Positions 47,478 through 57,900 of a stretch of 64,000 nucleotides of DNA are shown here, one piece after another. The number at the start of each line of letters is the position of its first letter. Within the stretch, counting starts at the first letter, position 1. The stretch covers positions 1-64,000 of the forward strand of contig NZ_QKOE01000009.1 in assembly GCF_003226565.1 (NCBI RefSeq), in the 5' to 3' direction. The position numbers and the translations under genes were made by a program. This DNA is from Parazoarcus communis SWub3 = DSM 12120. Lineage in GTDB: Bacteria; Pseudomonadota; Gammaproteobacteria; Burkholderiales; Rhodocyclaceae. A model generated the notes under the pieces. It was not told where the DNA came from. It saw nothing but the letters and a program-made list of their open reading frames with translations, and searched no databases.

Positions 47478-48114
47478 CATCATCCGCAAGTTCCTCATCG
47501 CCGCTGCCAGCAGCTTCCTGCTTGCCGGACCGGTTGCAGCCAGCAGTTACGACGATGCACTCAACTCGGCCCGCATGGGCGATACCCGGCTGCTGGTCGA
47601 TCTGTTGTCGCGTGGTATCGACCCGAATACGGTCGATAGCAGCGGCAATACCTTGTTGATCATTGCAGCACGCGAGGGCAATGCTGAAACCGTGGCAGCG
47701 CTGGTCGCTTATCGTCCCCGCCTGGACTACCGCAACCTGACAGGCGACAGTGCCTTGATGCTGGCCGCGCTGCAGGGGCATGAAAAGGTGGTGGATGTTC
47801 TGCTCAATGCGGGTGCGCCTTTGAATCATGCGGGCTGGACGCCGTTGCATTATGCTGCGTTCGAAGGACGCCTGGCGGTCGTGGAGCGTCTGCTGCGTGC
47901 CGGGGCGGATCTCAACCTGCTGGCACCGAATCAGTCCGACGCCTTGATGCTTGCCGCACGTAATGGTCACATCGATGTCGTGCGCAAGCTGATCGAGGCG
48001 GGCAGCGTGCTCGACCGCAAGAACGACGCCGGCCTGACCGCCGAGGAGTGGGCACGCTCGCGTGGCAATACCGATATTGCCGACCTGATCGCCAAGGCAC
48101 GGAAGGCGCGTTGA
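47464..48114 (+). CDS. Secreted ankyrin-repeat protein
   Basis: The 216-residue protein has a likely signal peptide (KFLIAAASSFLLAGPVAAS). It is followed by about five ankyrin repeats between residues 30 and 205, with clear units such as GWTPLHYAAFEGRLAVVERLLRAGADLN and ALMLAARNGHIDVVRKLIEAG. It should be periplasmic and bind a partner protein. The partner cannot be inferred. Its ATG lies 14 bases inside the end of the tatD-family gene. Confidence 0.88.
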   Translation: MLSPDIIRKFLIAAASSFLLAGPVAASSYDDALNSARMGDTRLLVDLLSRGIDPNTVDSSGNTLLIIAAREGNAETVAALVAYRPRLDYRNLTGDSALMLAALQGHEKVVDVLLNAGAPLNHAGWTPLHYAAFEGRLAVVERLLRAGADLNLLAPNQSDALMLAARNGHIDVVRKLIEAGSVLDRKNDAGLTAEEWARSRGNTDIADLIAKARKAR

Positions 48115-48180
48115 GGCGAGGGCTGCAAATCCGGTTGTAAGGCGTTGCCTGGTCGGTACGTCGGCTGGAACAGCGCTAAA

Positions 48181-48237
48181 TGCACTTCTGTGGTGCATTG
48201 ATCGACATTTAAGCGATAATCGCACTTTTTTGGTGCG
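48181..48237 (+). promoter_or_regulatory. Two NtrC-like palindromes flanking a -10 element before gdhA
   Basis: TGCACTTCTGTGGTGCA (48181-48197) and CGCACTTTTTTGGTGCG (48221-48237) are 17-base palindromes with GCAC and GTGC half-sites seven bases apart, the layout of NtrC-binding sites. Their centres are 40 bases apart. GATAAT (48215-48220) directly before the second copy could be the -10 of the gdhA promoter, so bound protein would block it. No sigma-54 GG/GC promoter is visible between them and the gene. Confidence 0.6.
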
Positions 48238-48247
48238 AGGGTGTGCT

Positions 48248-49597
48248 GTGTCGATAAAGTATCAATCTGCCCATGAGTTCCTGACACTGGTTGCCGAACG
48301 CAATCCCGGACAACCAGAGTTCCTGCAAGCCGTTACCGAGGTCGTCGATAGCCTGTGGCCCTTCATCAAGGCCAACCCCAGGTATGCGGAACACGGCTTG
48401 CTTGATCGCTTGGTCGAACCGGAGCGCGCCATCCTGTTCCGGGTGTCGTGGGTGGATGATCACGGCGAGGTCCGCGTCAATCGTGGCTATCGTATCCAGC
48501 ACAGTTCGGCGATTGGCCCCTACAAGGGGGGGATTCGTTTCCATCCTTCGGTCAATCTGTCCATCCTCAAGTTTCTCGCCTTCGAACAGACCTTCAAGAA
48601 TGCACTGACCACGCTGCCGATGGGCGGCGGGAAGGGGGGTTCGGATTTCGATCCAAAGGGACGTAGTCCGGGCGAGGTGATGCGTTTCTGCCAGGCGTTC
48701 GTGACCGAGTTGTATCGGCACATTGGGTCGGATACCGACGTACCCGCGGGTGACATCGGGGTCGGCGGGCGTGAGGTCGGCTACATGGCAGGGATGATGA
48801 AGAAGCTGTCGAACCGTGCCGATTGCGTTTTTACCGGCAAGGGCCTGAGCTTTGGGGGGTCGCTGATCCGCCCCGAGGCAACCGGCTACGGTACGGTGTA
48901 TTTCGCTGAGGAGATGCTGCGTCACGCCGGGCGGTCACTGGAAAACATGCGTGTTTCGGTTTCCGGCTCCGGCAATGTTGCGCAGTATGCTGTCGAAAAA
49001 GCGATGGCGCTGGGCGCGCGCGTGATCACGGTATCGGATTCAAGCGGAACCGTCGTTGACCCCGAAGGATTCACCGAGGAGAAGCTGGCGGTCCTGATGG
49101 AGGTCAAGAATCACCTCTATGGCCGAGTCAGCGATTATGCCGAACGTGTTGGCGTGCATTTCGAACCGGGTCGGCGGCCGTGGCATGTGCCGGTCGACGT
49201 CGCCTTGCCCTGCGCGACCCAGAACGAACTCGATGGCAATGATGCGCTGATGCTGGTCCGGAACGGCGCAATCTGCGTGGCCGAGGGGGCGAACATGCCG
49301 TCGACCGCCGATGCGGTAAGGGTGTTCGAGGAAAACGGCGTGTTGTACGCGCCGGGCAAGGCAAGCAATGCGGGCGGGGTGGCGACCTCGGGACTGGAAA
49401 TGAGCCAGAACGCGATGCGCATGTCGTGGACCCGTGAAGAGGTCGATGCCCGCTTGCTGGAGATCATGCGTGGCATCCACGCGGCGTGTATCAAGCACGG
49501 TACGCGTGACGATGGCCGGGTCAGCTACGTCGATGGGGCCAATGTTGCGGGCTTCGTCAAAGTGGCTGATGCCATGCTGGCGCAAGGGGTCATCTGA
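48248..49597 (+). CDS. gdhA: NADP-specific glutamate dehydrogenase
   Basis: GdhA assimilates ammonium by converting 2-oxoglutarate to glutamate. The 449-residue product matches hexameric bacterial GdhA in length (447 in E. coli). It has GPYKGGIRFHPSVNLSILKFLAFEQTFKNALTTLPMGGGKGGSDFDPKG with the catalytic Lys residues, and VSGSGNVAQYAVEKA as the nucleotide-binding turn. The start is GTG at 48248 (MSIKYQSAHEF) with GAGGG upstream. The NtrC-like sites upstream suggest nitrogen control. Confidence 0.95.
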   Translation: MSIKYQSAHEFLTLVAERNPGQPEFLQAVTEVVDSLWPFIKANPRYAEHGLLDRLVEPERAILFRVSWVDDHGEVRVNRGYRIQHSSAIGPYKGGIRFHPSVNLSILKFLAFEQTFKNALTTLPMGGGKGGSDFDPKGRSPGEVMRFCQAFVTELYRHIGSDTDVPAGDIGVGGREVGYMAGMMKKLSNRADCVFTGKGLSFGGSLIRPEATGYGTVYFAEEMLRHAGRSLENMRVSVSGSGNVAQYAVEKAMALGARVITVSDSSGTVVDPEGFTEEKLAVLMEVKNHLYGRVSDYAERVGVHFEPGRRPWHVPVDVALPCATQNELDGNDALMLVRNGAICVAEGANMPSTADAVRVFEENGVLYAPGKASNAGGVATSGLEMSQNAMRMSWTREEVDARLLEIMRGIHAACIKHGTRDDGRVSYVDGANVAGFVKVADAMLAQGVI

Positions 49598-49608
49598 TTG
49601 TGCTCACG

Positions 49609-49633
49609 GGGTGAGACCTTCAGGGGCTCACCC
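49609..49633. terminator. Hairpin between gdhA and DUF429 gene
   Basis: GGGTGAG and CTCACCC pair around an 11-base loop shortly after the gdhA stop. No T-run follows on either strand, so its action as a terminator for the two convergent genes is uncertain. Confidence 0.3.
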
Positions 49634-49672
49634 ACCGGGATTCCCGTCGTGGATCTGGGGCATGTCCGTGAC

Positions 49673-50518
49673 TCAGGCTGAGGCAATCCAGCCTTCGATC
49701 GGATCGAAGCCGGCGGGAAGGCCGTAGTCTGGCGCTCCGGCCTGCAGGCAGCCGGCGGCCTGAATCAGCGCCAGACAGGCATCCAGCCGGTCGCCGCTGG
49801 CGTCCGAAATCAGCTGCGTCCGTTGTGAGTCATCGAGTAGTAGTGGCAGGCGTTGCGGGTGCTCACCCTGGGTCAAGGCGTCAACAATACGGTGACGCGT
49901 GGCGGTGCGTTCTGCGGTCTGTTTGCGTTTGTCGTCACTCTTATACGAGTCGGCAGTGATCCGTCGTGCCAGCAGGCCGGGGTAGGCTTCCACCGCGACG
50001 CGTGCCGGGTCACCGCAATACATGCCGACCACACTGACGTTTGCAGCCAGCAGGCGGGGGGCGCCTTCAAGAAACATCAGTCCAACCGGTGGATTCACCA
50101 GTTTCAGCGGGCTGTGCGAGCGGGCAGGCAGGTCGGTGGCGCGGTGCGCATAGCGGCGCCCCACCGGGCGTTGTTCGCGATAGGCGTCGAGGGTGGCGCG
50201 AAAACGCGCCCGCCCCATGGCAGTACAGTGGGCAAGGAGGGCGGGCCAGTGGTCTGGCCAGCCCAGCTCAAGCACGGCTTCCCGCGGTAGTCCAAACGGA
50301 AAGTCAAATCCACCCAGCCAGGGGCCAGGCTGGGCGAGCACGTTTTCGAAGCTTTGCCAGTCCGGACAGGCGAGCAGGGAGTCGAGCCGAATGCCGTCTG
50401 CGCTTAAATGCCCCCAGGCGATGGTAATGGGTTTGGTGCGTTGTGGTGATGAGGTGAAGTCAACGCCGAGCAGTCGTATCGTGCTGCTTATGTCGATTTC
50501 AGCGCTGTTCATGCTCAT
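49673..50518 (-). CDS. DUF429 protein (RNase H-like fold)
   Basis: The product of about 281 residues has the DUF429 opening LLGVDFTSSPQRTKPITIAWG, with an Asp resembling the first catalytic residue of RNase H-like folds. Later it has LGGFDFPFGLPREAV and VAVEAYPGLLARRITADSYKSDDKRKQ. Function is unknown; some members are predicted nucleases. Start codons at 50533, 50518 and 50512 are possible. All overlap the end of the HDAC-family gene, so the two are coupled. Confidence 0.8.
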   Translation of the reverse strand: MSMNSAEIDISSTIRLLGVDFTSSPQRTKPITIAWGHLSADGIRLDSLLACPDWQSFENVLAQPGPWLGGFDFPFGLPREAVLELGWPDHWPALLAHCTAMGRARFRATLDAYREQRPVGRRYAHRATDLPARSHSPLKLVNPPVGLMFLEGAPRLLAANVSVVGMYCGDPARVAVEAYPGLLARRITADSYKSDDKRKQTAERTATRHRIVDALTQGEHPQRLPLLLDDSQRTQLISDASGDRLDACLALIQAAGCLQAGAPDYGLPAGFDPIEGWIASA

Positions 50519-51410
50519 AGCACTCAGCTGCAATCTTCACGGTATTGAAGTGTATCGTCACGGTGTCATCGATCGGGTTGGCGTAGCCACCTGCCATTGC
50601 AATCGCAACGGGTGTGGTGCGATCCCGGCAGCGTGCCAGGACGCGACGGTCACGCTCGGCAAGACCCTCGATGCTGAGTGAAAGGCGGCCGAGACGGTCT
50701 CCAGCGTAGGGGTCCGCACCAGCCAGATAGATGACGAAGTCCGGTGCAAAGCCGTCGAACACCTGATCGAGCGCTCCATCGAGCGCATTCAGGTAGGCCT
50801 CATCCCCGGTTTGATCGGGCAGGTCAATGTCAAGGTCACTGAGTTGCTTGCGGAAGGGGAAGTTCTTGGCCCCATGAAGGCTGCAGGTGAATACGCCTGC
50901 CTGGCCTGCAAGGATTGCGGCAGTGCCATCACCCTGATGGACGTCGCAGTCCACGATGGCAATGCGCCGTATCCTTTCTTGTGCACGCAAGGCCAATGCG
51001 GCAATGGCGGCATCGTTGAATACGCAGAAACCTGAGCCGAAGTCGCGGTGTGCGTGATGCGTGCCACCTGCAAGATTGACGCCGCAGCCCTCGTTCAGTG
51101 CGGTCCGGCAAGCAGCCAGCGTGGCGCCTGCCGAGCGCCGGGAGCGCTCGACCATCTCTGGAGACCATGGGAAACCGATACGACGGATCTCGGCCGTATC
51201 CAGTGTTCCGTTGCAGACCCTTTGCAGGTAAGCGGCATCGTGCGCACGAAGGATGTCAACATCGGGCGCCGCATCCGGAACGCAGAGATCGTCAGGCGAG
51301 AAAATGCCGGATCCGACCAGACGCTCTCGCAGTCGAGCGTACTTGACCATCGGAAAGCGATGGCCAGTCGGCAGCGGTAGTACGAAATGGTCGGCGTAGT
51401 AGAGCTTCAC
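50499..51410 (-). CDS. Histone deacetylase family amidohydrolase
   Basis: The 303-residue protein carries the zinc-dependent deacetylase fold: GCGVNLAGGTHHAHRDFGSGFCVFNDAAIAAL with the His-His pair, and IAIVDCDVHQGDGTAAIL with the Asp and His metal ligands. The later Asp is in IYLAGADPYAGDRLG. Bacterial members remove acetyl groups from polyamines or other amines. It begins 75 bases after the small transglutaminase gene. A Tyr or equivalent near the C-terminus is not obvious; MAGGYANPIDDTV may supply it. Confidence 0.9.
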   Translation of the reverse strand: MKLYYADHFVLPLPTGHRFPMVKYARLRERLVGSGIFSPDDLCVPDAAPDVDILRAHDAAYLQRVCNGTLDTAEIRRIGFPWSPEMVERSRRSAGATLAACRTALNEGCGVNLAGGTHHAHRDFGSGFCVFNDAAIAALALRAQERIRRIAIVDCDVHQGDGTAAILAGQAGVFTCSLHGAKNFPFRKQLSDLDIDLPDQTGDEAYLNALDGALDQVFDGFAPDFVIYLAGADPYAGDRLGRLSLSIEGLAERDRRVLARCRDRTTPVAIAMAGGYANPIDDTVTIHFNTVKIAAECYEHEQR

Positions 51411-51485
51411 AGGCGTCGGGTCGCAATCATTCTGGGTCGCCCGCGCAGCTCAGCGGCTGCCAGCCGCACGGCGAACCTGGGCGAC

Positions 51486-52439
51486 CTATACCTGCAGCAG
51501 GCTGGCGACGGGGGCGTCAGCATCGGTGTAGAGGCTTTCGAATTCGTCCTCGGGCACCATGGTAACGGCAATTTCGGGTTCGTGCCCGCCACCACCCAGT
51601 ATCACCCCACGCAAGGGGGATACATCGGCAAAGTCCCGCCCCCAGCCGATGGTCACGTGTTCCAGCGCGGGCAGCAATGCATTGGTGGGGTCAAAGTCCA
51701 CCCACCCCACTCCGGGGCAGAATACTGACACCCAGGCGTGCGTGGCGTCTGCCCCAATCAGCCGCGGCTTACCCGCAGGAGGGCGGGTCAGGATGTAGCC
51801 GCTGACGTAGCGCGCGGCCAGGCCTATCGAGCGCAGACAGGACAGCATCAGATGGGCGAAGTCCTGGCAGACGCCGCGGCGGTTCTCCAGCACTTCGGTC
51901 ACTGGTGTCGAGATGTCCGTCGCTTCCGGGTCGAAAGTGAACTCGTGAAAGATCCTTCGCATCAACCTGTCTACGCCGACCAGCAAAGGGACTCCGGCTG
52001 GGAAGTCGGTCGCGGCAAAGTCGGCGAAATCTCGCTTTACCCGCACGTGTGCGGACTCGAACAGGTAGCCACAGGCCTCGAGCATGGCCGCATCGAGAAA
52101 GCGTCCGGCCCGATAGGCGAGTTGGTCGCGCACACTTTCCCAGGCTGGAGAGGCGGCCAGATCGGGCAAGGGTTTGGACTCCAGCTCAACCCAACTCTCG
52201 GCGCGGATGAACAAGGTGTCGTGATCACGTTCGAAGTGCATCGAACGCACCGGATTGCCGAATCCATCGGCAAAGTCCTCGATACGCTGGGGTTCGGGCA
52301 CGATTTCGATGCGGTGGCTGACGCAGTGCTGCCCAGGCAATTCACGTGGGGTCAGGCGCAACATCTGGCGCGACTCGCCCACCGGTTGATCGTAGCGGTA
52401 GAGCGTGTCGTGGCGGATATGGTAACGGACGATGGTCAT
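51486..52439 (-). CDS. Transglutaminase-like cysteine hydrolase
   Basis: The 317-residue protein has an N-terminal bacterial transglutaminase-associated domain (RYHIRHDTLYRYDQPVGESRQMLRLTPREL). A papain-like core with Cys in NRRGVCQDFAHLMLSCLRSIG, His in DATHAWVSVFCPG and Asp in WVDFDPTNA follows. No signal peptide is present. Such proteins cleave or form amide bonds. Its start overlaps the stop of the ATP-grasp/alpha-E gene by four bases, implying a shared pathway. Confidence 0.93.
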   Translation of the reverse strand: MTIVRYHIRHDTLYRYDQPVGESRQMLRLTPRELPGQHCVSHRIEIVPEPQRIEDFADGFGNPVRSMHFERDHDTLFIRAESWVELESKPLPDLAASPAWESVRDQLAYRAGRFLDAAMLEACGYLFESAHVRVKRDFADFAATDFPAGVPLLVGVDRLMRRIFHEFTFDPEATDISTPVTEVLENRRGVCQDFAHLMLSCLRSIGLAARYVSGYILTRPPAGKPRLIGADATHAWVSVFCPGVGWVDFDPTNALLPALEHVTIGWGRDFADVSPLRGVILGGGGHEPEIAVTMVPEDEFESLYTDADAPVASLLQV

Positions 52440-54916
52440 GCAACCCTCCGCAGCTGCATCGGCCGCAGGGTATGGGTGAAGTAGCGGCGATGGACCTCGT
52501 CCGACAGGTTCTGCGCCACGCTCATCGATTCGGCGAGCAGCGTGCGCAGGGTGCCGAGGGCCAGTTCGCAGTCCTCGGCCTCGAACCGGGTGAGATCGAA
52601 GTTTTCCAGGCGGCGTGCCAAGGGATCGATCATCAGTGACGGGTAAGGGTGACCAAGTTCGCGGGAGCTACGGGCAAGATACTTCTGCAGCACGTCGACC
52701 TGAAAGCCGACCGAGTGTGGATTGGTACGGTCGAATACGATCAGGTGCAGCACGGGCAGCAGCTCGGGCACCCGGCGATATCGTGCTCGATAGGTGACGA
52801 TGGAGTTCACTGCTTCCAGCAGCCATTCGAACATGCGTTCGCGTACTTCGGGTTCAGCCGACATCGGAACCGAAATCAGGCCGGCGAGACCCTCCAGGCG
52901 CTCGATGCGCCGCCCGAGGATGAGGAAACGCCAGCCTTCATCACGGGTCATGTCGTCCATGGCGAAACCGGCCAGCGAGATACAGGATTGCATGACCCGG
53001 TCGATTGCGGACAGCGCCTGATCGGTACTGGTGACCTGTTCCGATAGCAATTGCTCAAGCCGGTTCAGGGCATGCCAGTTGTCCGAGGACAGGCGTTCGC
53101 GCACCTGGCTGGCGGAAAAGCTCAAGGCGCGCAGGTTGGATGCCACCGATCCCGGCTGCTTGTCGTCGAGCAGGGCCGCGATCAGTTCTGCCTCGATATT
53201 CTCGGGGCGATCATCGGCGTCGATGTCTCCCAGCACGCCCAGGCCGCGGGCGGCCTCAAGCAGACCAGCCAGGCTCTGCACGGTATCGGCATCGGTGCTG
53301 GATGCGCGTGGCAGCGCAGCACGGATCAGTCGCGCGCTGGCCTCGACGCGCTCGGCGTAGCGCCCCATCCAGAACAGGTTTTCACCCAGACGTGAGGGAA
53401 TATCGGCACCACCGCAGACCAGGTCGATGACGCCCAGACGGCGTTTGAGCAGGCTGGTGCGCACAACGGGTGCATCGGCGCGGATCCAGGTGTCTTTGGA
53501 CAGCCCGCCGCGCTGCATCGAGATCACCTCCATGCCGGCACGGGGCGCAACCCGGCCCAGTGCCCCGGGCATTACCGTATAGTCGTCGCCGGTGGCGCTG
53601 GCGAAGACACGGATGCCGACCGAGCGTGGCAGCAGACGACGGTTCCACACTGGCGCCTGCGACAGCCGAACCCATTCTTGTGCCACATAGGCGTGAGGTT
53701 GAGCGAGGATGCGCTCGATCATGCGACGGCGGGAGTCGCCCTTGAGTTCGTGACCAAACACCGCCTCCATGCGCATGCTGGGAAACGCCGGCTTGATGAC
53801 CAGTTCGTCGAGATGCTCGAGTACGTATTCCAGTGCCGGCGCTTCGCCGCACCACCAGGATGCCACTGACGGCATGGCCAGCGGCTCGCCGAGCAGGCGC
53901 TGGCAGATAGCCGGCAGGAAGCCGAACAGGGCGCCTGACTCGAGCACGCCGCTGCCCAGTGCGTTGGCCATCAGCACGCGACCGGCGCGAATGGCCCCCA
54001 GCAGGCCGGGGATGCCCAGCGCCGAGTCGGCACGCAGTTCAAGCGGGTCGCAGAAATCGTCGTCCAGCCGTCGCAGGATGGTGTGGACCCTGCGCAAACC
54101 GCGCAAGGTTTTGAGGAATACCGTGTTGTCGCGAACCGTGAGGTCCTGCCCCTCGACCAGTGGAAAACCCAGGTAACGGGCCAGAAAGGCGTGCTCAAAG
54201 TAGGTTTCGTTGTAGGGTCCGGGGGTCAGCAGCACGGTCAGCGGCACATCGCCATCGGCCGGTGCAAGCCGGGCCAGGCTGTCCTGCATCGAGCGGAAGT
54301 AGCTGGCCAGCGGATTGACGTGCAGTTCGCGAAAGGCGTCCGGGAATGCCCGCGATACGATGATCCGGTTCTGCAGCGCGTAGCCTGCACCCGAGGGGCC
54401 CTGCGTGCGATCGGCGATCACCCACCAGCGCCCATCCGGGGCGCGTGCCAGGTCGGCCGCGTAGCTGAACAGCCAGACGTTGCCCGGCGGCTGCACGCCA
54501 CGGGCGGGCCATTTGAAGCCGTGCTGGCCGAACACCAGCGCGGGCGGGATGAGGCCTTCGCTCAGTAGCGTCTGCGGACCGTAAAGATCGGCCAGGATCG
54601 CGTTCATCAGGCGGGCGCGCTGCGAAATCGAGGCCGACAAGGTGGCCCATTCTTCCGAGCCGACGATCAGCGGCAGCATGTCGAGTTCCCAGGGGCGTTT
54701 GGTCCCCTTGGGGTCGGCATAGACGTTGTAGCTGACCCCGTCAGACTCGATGGAGTTGCGTACGAACTCTGCCCGACGGATCAGTGCTTCGTCGGGGAAG
54801 TTCTCGAGCCGTTCCGCAAACGGTGCCCAGTGTTCACGGGCTTCGCCACGCGAAGAGAGCATCTCGTCGTAGCGGTTTGCGCTGAACGGATAGGATTCGA
54901 TGAGACCAGCAGGCAT
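52436..54916 (-). CDS. Fused circularly permuted ATP-grasp and alpha-E protein
   Basis: The 826-residue protein has two modules. Residues about 10-490 match the circularly permuted ATP-grasp family (DUF404/DUF407), with DGVSYNVYADPKGTKRPWELDMLPLI, VTVFLKTLRGL-like and GRVLMANALGSGVLES blocks, and DELVIKPAFPS as a probable nucleotide-binding segment. Residues about 505-820 match the alpha-helical alpha-E domain (DUF403), starting RLGENLFWMGRYAERVEASARLIRAAL. In many genomes these are separate genes. ATP-grasp enzymes of this kind are predicted peptide or amide ligases. It sits between two transglutaminase genes. Confidence 0.92.
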   Translation of the reverse strand: MPAGLIESYPFSANRYDEMLSSRGEAREHWAPFAERLENFPDEALIRRAEFVRNSIESDGVSYNVYADPKGTKRPWELDMLPLIVGSEEWATLSASISQRARLMNAILADLYGPQTLLSEGLIPPALVFGQHGFKWPARGVQPPGNVWLFSYAADLARAPDGRWWVIADRTQGPSGAGYALQNRIIVSRAFPDAFRELHVNPLASYFRSMQDSLARLAPADGDVPLTVLLTPGPYNETYFEHAFLARYLGFPLVEGQDLTVRDNTVFLKTLRGLRRVHTILRRLDDDFCDPLELRADSALGIPGLLGAIRAGRVLMANALGSGVLESGALFGFLPAICQRLLGEPLAMPSVASWWCGEAPALEYVLEHLDELVIKPAFPSMRMEAVFGHELKGDSRRRMIERILAQPHAYVAQEWVRLSQAPVWNRRLLPRSVGIRVFASATGDDYTVMPGALGRVAPRAGMEVISMQRGGLSKDTWIRADAPVVRTSLLKRRLGVIDLVCGGADIPSRLGENLFWMGRYAERVEASARLIRAALPRASSTDADTVQSLAGLLEAARGLGVLGDIDADDRPENIEAELIAALLDDKQPGSVASNLRALSFSASQVRERLSSDNWHALNRLEQLLSEQVTSTDQALSAIDRVMQSCISLAGFAMDDMTRDEGWRFLILGRRIERLEGLAGLISVPMSAEPEVRERMFEWLLEAVNSIVTYRARYRRVPELLPVLHLIVFDRTNPHSVGFQVDVLQKYLARSSRELGHPYPSLMIDPLARRLENFDLTRFEAEDCELALGTLRTLLAESMSVAQNLSDEVHRRYFTHTLRPMQLRRVA

Positions 54917-54962
54917 GGGTGCAAATGAGCACGCCGCCCCTCGATGAGGGACGGCGTGGAGC

Positions 54963-57900
54963 TTAGTAGTGACGCAAGTCTAGCGTGAAAGGGAACTCCG
55001 GGTGCGTGCGAACTTCCCCGATCGACATCTTGCCCGGAGTGTGCCCGATGCGGAAGAAACGCGCCATCCGGCGGCTTTCGGCCTCGAAGGCATTGACCGG
55101 GAAGGTGTCGTAGCTGCGCCCGCCCGGATGCATCACATGGTACTGGCAGCCGCCGATGCTGCGCTGGTTCCAGGTGTCGACCAGGTCGATGGTCAGCGGG
55201 CTATCCACGCCGATGGTCGGGTGCAGCGCGGAGGAGGGTTGCCAGGCACGGTAACGCACGCCTGCAACAAACTCGCCGACTGTGCCGGTGGGTTGCATTG
55301 GCATCGGTACCCCATTGCAGGTCACCACGTAACGGTCAGGTGCGGCGCCGGTGAGCTTGACCTGCAGGCGTTCCAGCGACGAATCGACGTAGCGGACCGT
55401 ACCACCGGCCGAGCCTTCCTCGCCCATGACGTGCCAGGGTTCGAGCGCGGCGCGCACCTCGAGGGACATGCCCTTGACGGCAAAATCTCCGTATTTGGGG
55501 AAGCGGAACTCCAGGTGCGGGGCAAACCACTCTGCCTTGATCGGGTAACCGTCAGATTGCAGGTCTTCGATCACATCGCAGAAGTCCTGCCAGACAAAGT
55601 GCGGCAGCAGGAAGCGGTCGTGCAGCTCGGTGCCCCAGCGCACCAGCTTGGGCGGGGTGTAGGGGTCTTTCCAGAAGCGGGCGATCAGCGCACGCAACAG
55701 CAACTGCTGGGTCAGGCTCATGCGCGCGTGCGGAGGCATTTCGAACGCGCGCATTTCCAGCAGGCCAAGGCGGCCAGTGGGGCCGTCGGGCGAGTACAGC
55801 TTGTCGATGCAGAACTCGGCGCGATGGGTATTGCCGCTGACGTCGATCAGCAGGTTGCGCAGCAGGCGATCGACCATCCACGGAGGGCAGCCATTGGGGG
55901 CGCTTTCGATGACCCGGCTCATTTCCTTGAAGGCGAGTTCGATCTCTGCCACCGAGTCGTTGCGCGCTTCGTCGATACGGGGGGCTTGGGAAGTCGGACC
56001 GATGAACAGACCAGAGAACAGGTAGGACAGGCTGGGGTGGTTGTGCCAGAAGCTGATCAGGCTGCGCAACAGGTCGGGCCGGCGCAGGAAGGGGGAATCC
56101 GCAGGCGTCGCGCCACCCATGACAAAGTGGTTGCCCCCACCGGTGCCCGTGTGACGACCGTCGACCATGAACTTCTCGGTCGTGAGTCGTGAGTAGTGTG
56201 CTGCTTCGTACAGATGGGTGGTCTGGTCGACGAGCTCGTCCCAGCTGCTTGCCGGATGAATGTTGACTTCCACCACGCCGGGGTCGGGGGTGATGCGGAA
56301 ATGCTGCAGGCGTGGGTCGCGCGGCGGCTCGTAGCCCTCGAGGATGACGGGCTGGTTGAGCCATTCTGCGGACGCTTCGACAGCGGCAACGATCTCCAGG
56401 TAGTCCTCCAGAGTCGCGACTGGCGGCATGAAGATGTAGAGCGTACCGTTACGGGCTTCGGCGCACATTGCGGTACGGGTGATCCAGCCCGCGGACTCCT
56501 TGCTTTGCGGACGGCGATCGCTGCTCTCTGCCAGGTTGCGGGCAGGGCCGCGGGCGGGAGCATGGGTTTTGCCATTGCCACCGTCACCCAGTGGGGCCGT
56601 ACTGCCCGGGACGGCTTCGCCACGGATGTTGCGCTGCAATGCGGCGGCATCCAGGCCGGAGGCCGGGCCAAACTGATGGCGCAGTGCGGCGTGTGCGGGT
56701 AGCGGCGCAAAGGTGTCGAAGGGGTCTGGCTGGTGGATCCACGGATAGTCGCCCGGGGTGACCCAGGGAAGCGAGTCCAGTGGCATGCGATAGCCCATCG
56801 CCGAGTCACCCGGGAACAGGTAGCAGCGTTCGCTGCGCAGGAACCAGGGGCCGGACTGCCATTCACCCGTGGCCGGGTTGCGCGCAACCGGGAATGCGTA
56901 GCCAGTGACCTTGGTCAGGCCCTGGGTGTAGACCTTCATCAGGCGTTCGCGCTCCATCTCGTCGTCCAGCCGGGCGTCGAACGGATCGACGTTGGCCGGC
57001 AGACGGCGCTCACGCCACATGTAGTAGAAGACATCTTCATAAGCCGGAAAGACGAATTCCGGCGACAGCCCCAGGCGGTCGGCAACGCAGCGCAGGAAGC
57101 GCCCCGCGATGATGTCATCGGCCCCGCTGGGCTGGCTTTCGTTGGCGATCAGGTCCTGGCGCGACCACATGGGTTCTCCATCCTTGCGCCAGTAGCAATT
57201 CAATGACCATCTCGGCAGCTGCTCACCCGGGTACCACTTGCCCTGGCCGAAGTGAACCAGACCGTTCGGCCCATATTTGTTGCGTAGACGGTGATACAGG
57301 TCGGTAGACAGGCGTTTCTTGTCCGGCCCCATCGCCGCGGTGTTCCACTCCGCACCGTCGGGATCGTCCACCGATACGAAGGTGGGTTCGCCACCCTGGG
57401 TCAGGCGCACGTCGTGCTCGACCAGTTCGGCGTCGATCGCATGGCCTAGCTGTTCGATCTCGACCCACTGTTCCTCGGAATACGGTTTGGTGACGCGGGG
57501 GGCCTCCCAGATGCGGGTGACCTTCATCTCATGCTCGAATTCAACCTCGCATTCGTCGAGCGCGCCGGTGATCGGTGCGGCCGAGGTAGGGTCCGGCGAG
57601 CAGGCAAGCGGGATGTGGCCTTCGCCGGCGAACAGGCCCGAAGTGGGGTCGAGTCCGATCCAGCCCGCACCGGGCAGGTAAACCTCGCACCAGGCATGCA
57701 GGTCGGTGAAGTCGGCTTCCGGTCCGCTGGGGCCATCCAGCGACTTGACGTCCGCTGTCAGCTGGATCAGGTAGCCGGATACGAAGCGGGCGGCCAGGCC
57801 CAGGTGACGCAACAGCTGAACCAGCAGCCAGGCCGAGTCGCGGCAGGAGCCGGATTGTTTTTCCAGGGTTTCTTCCGGCGTCTGCACGCCGGGCTCAAGA

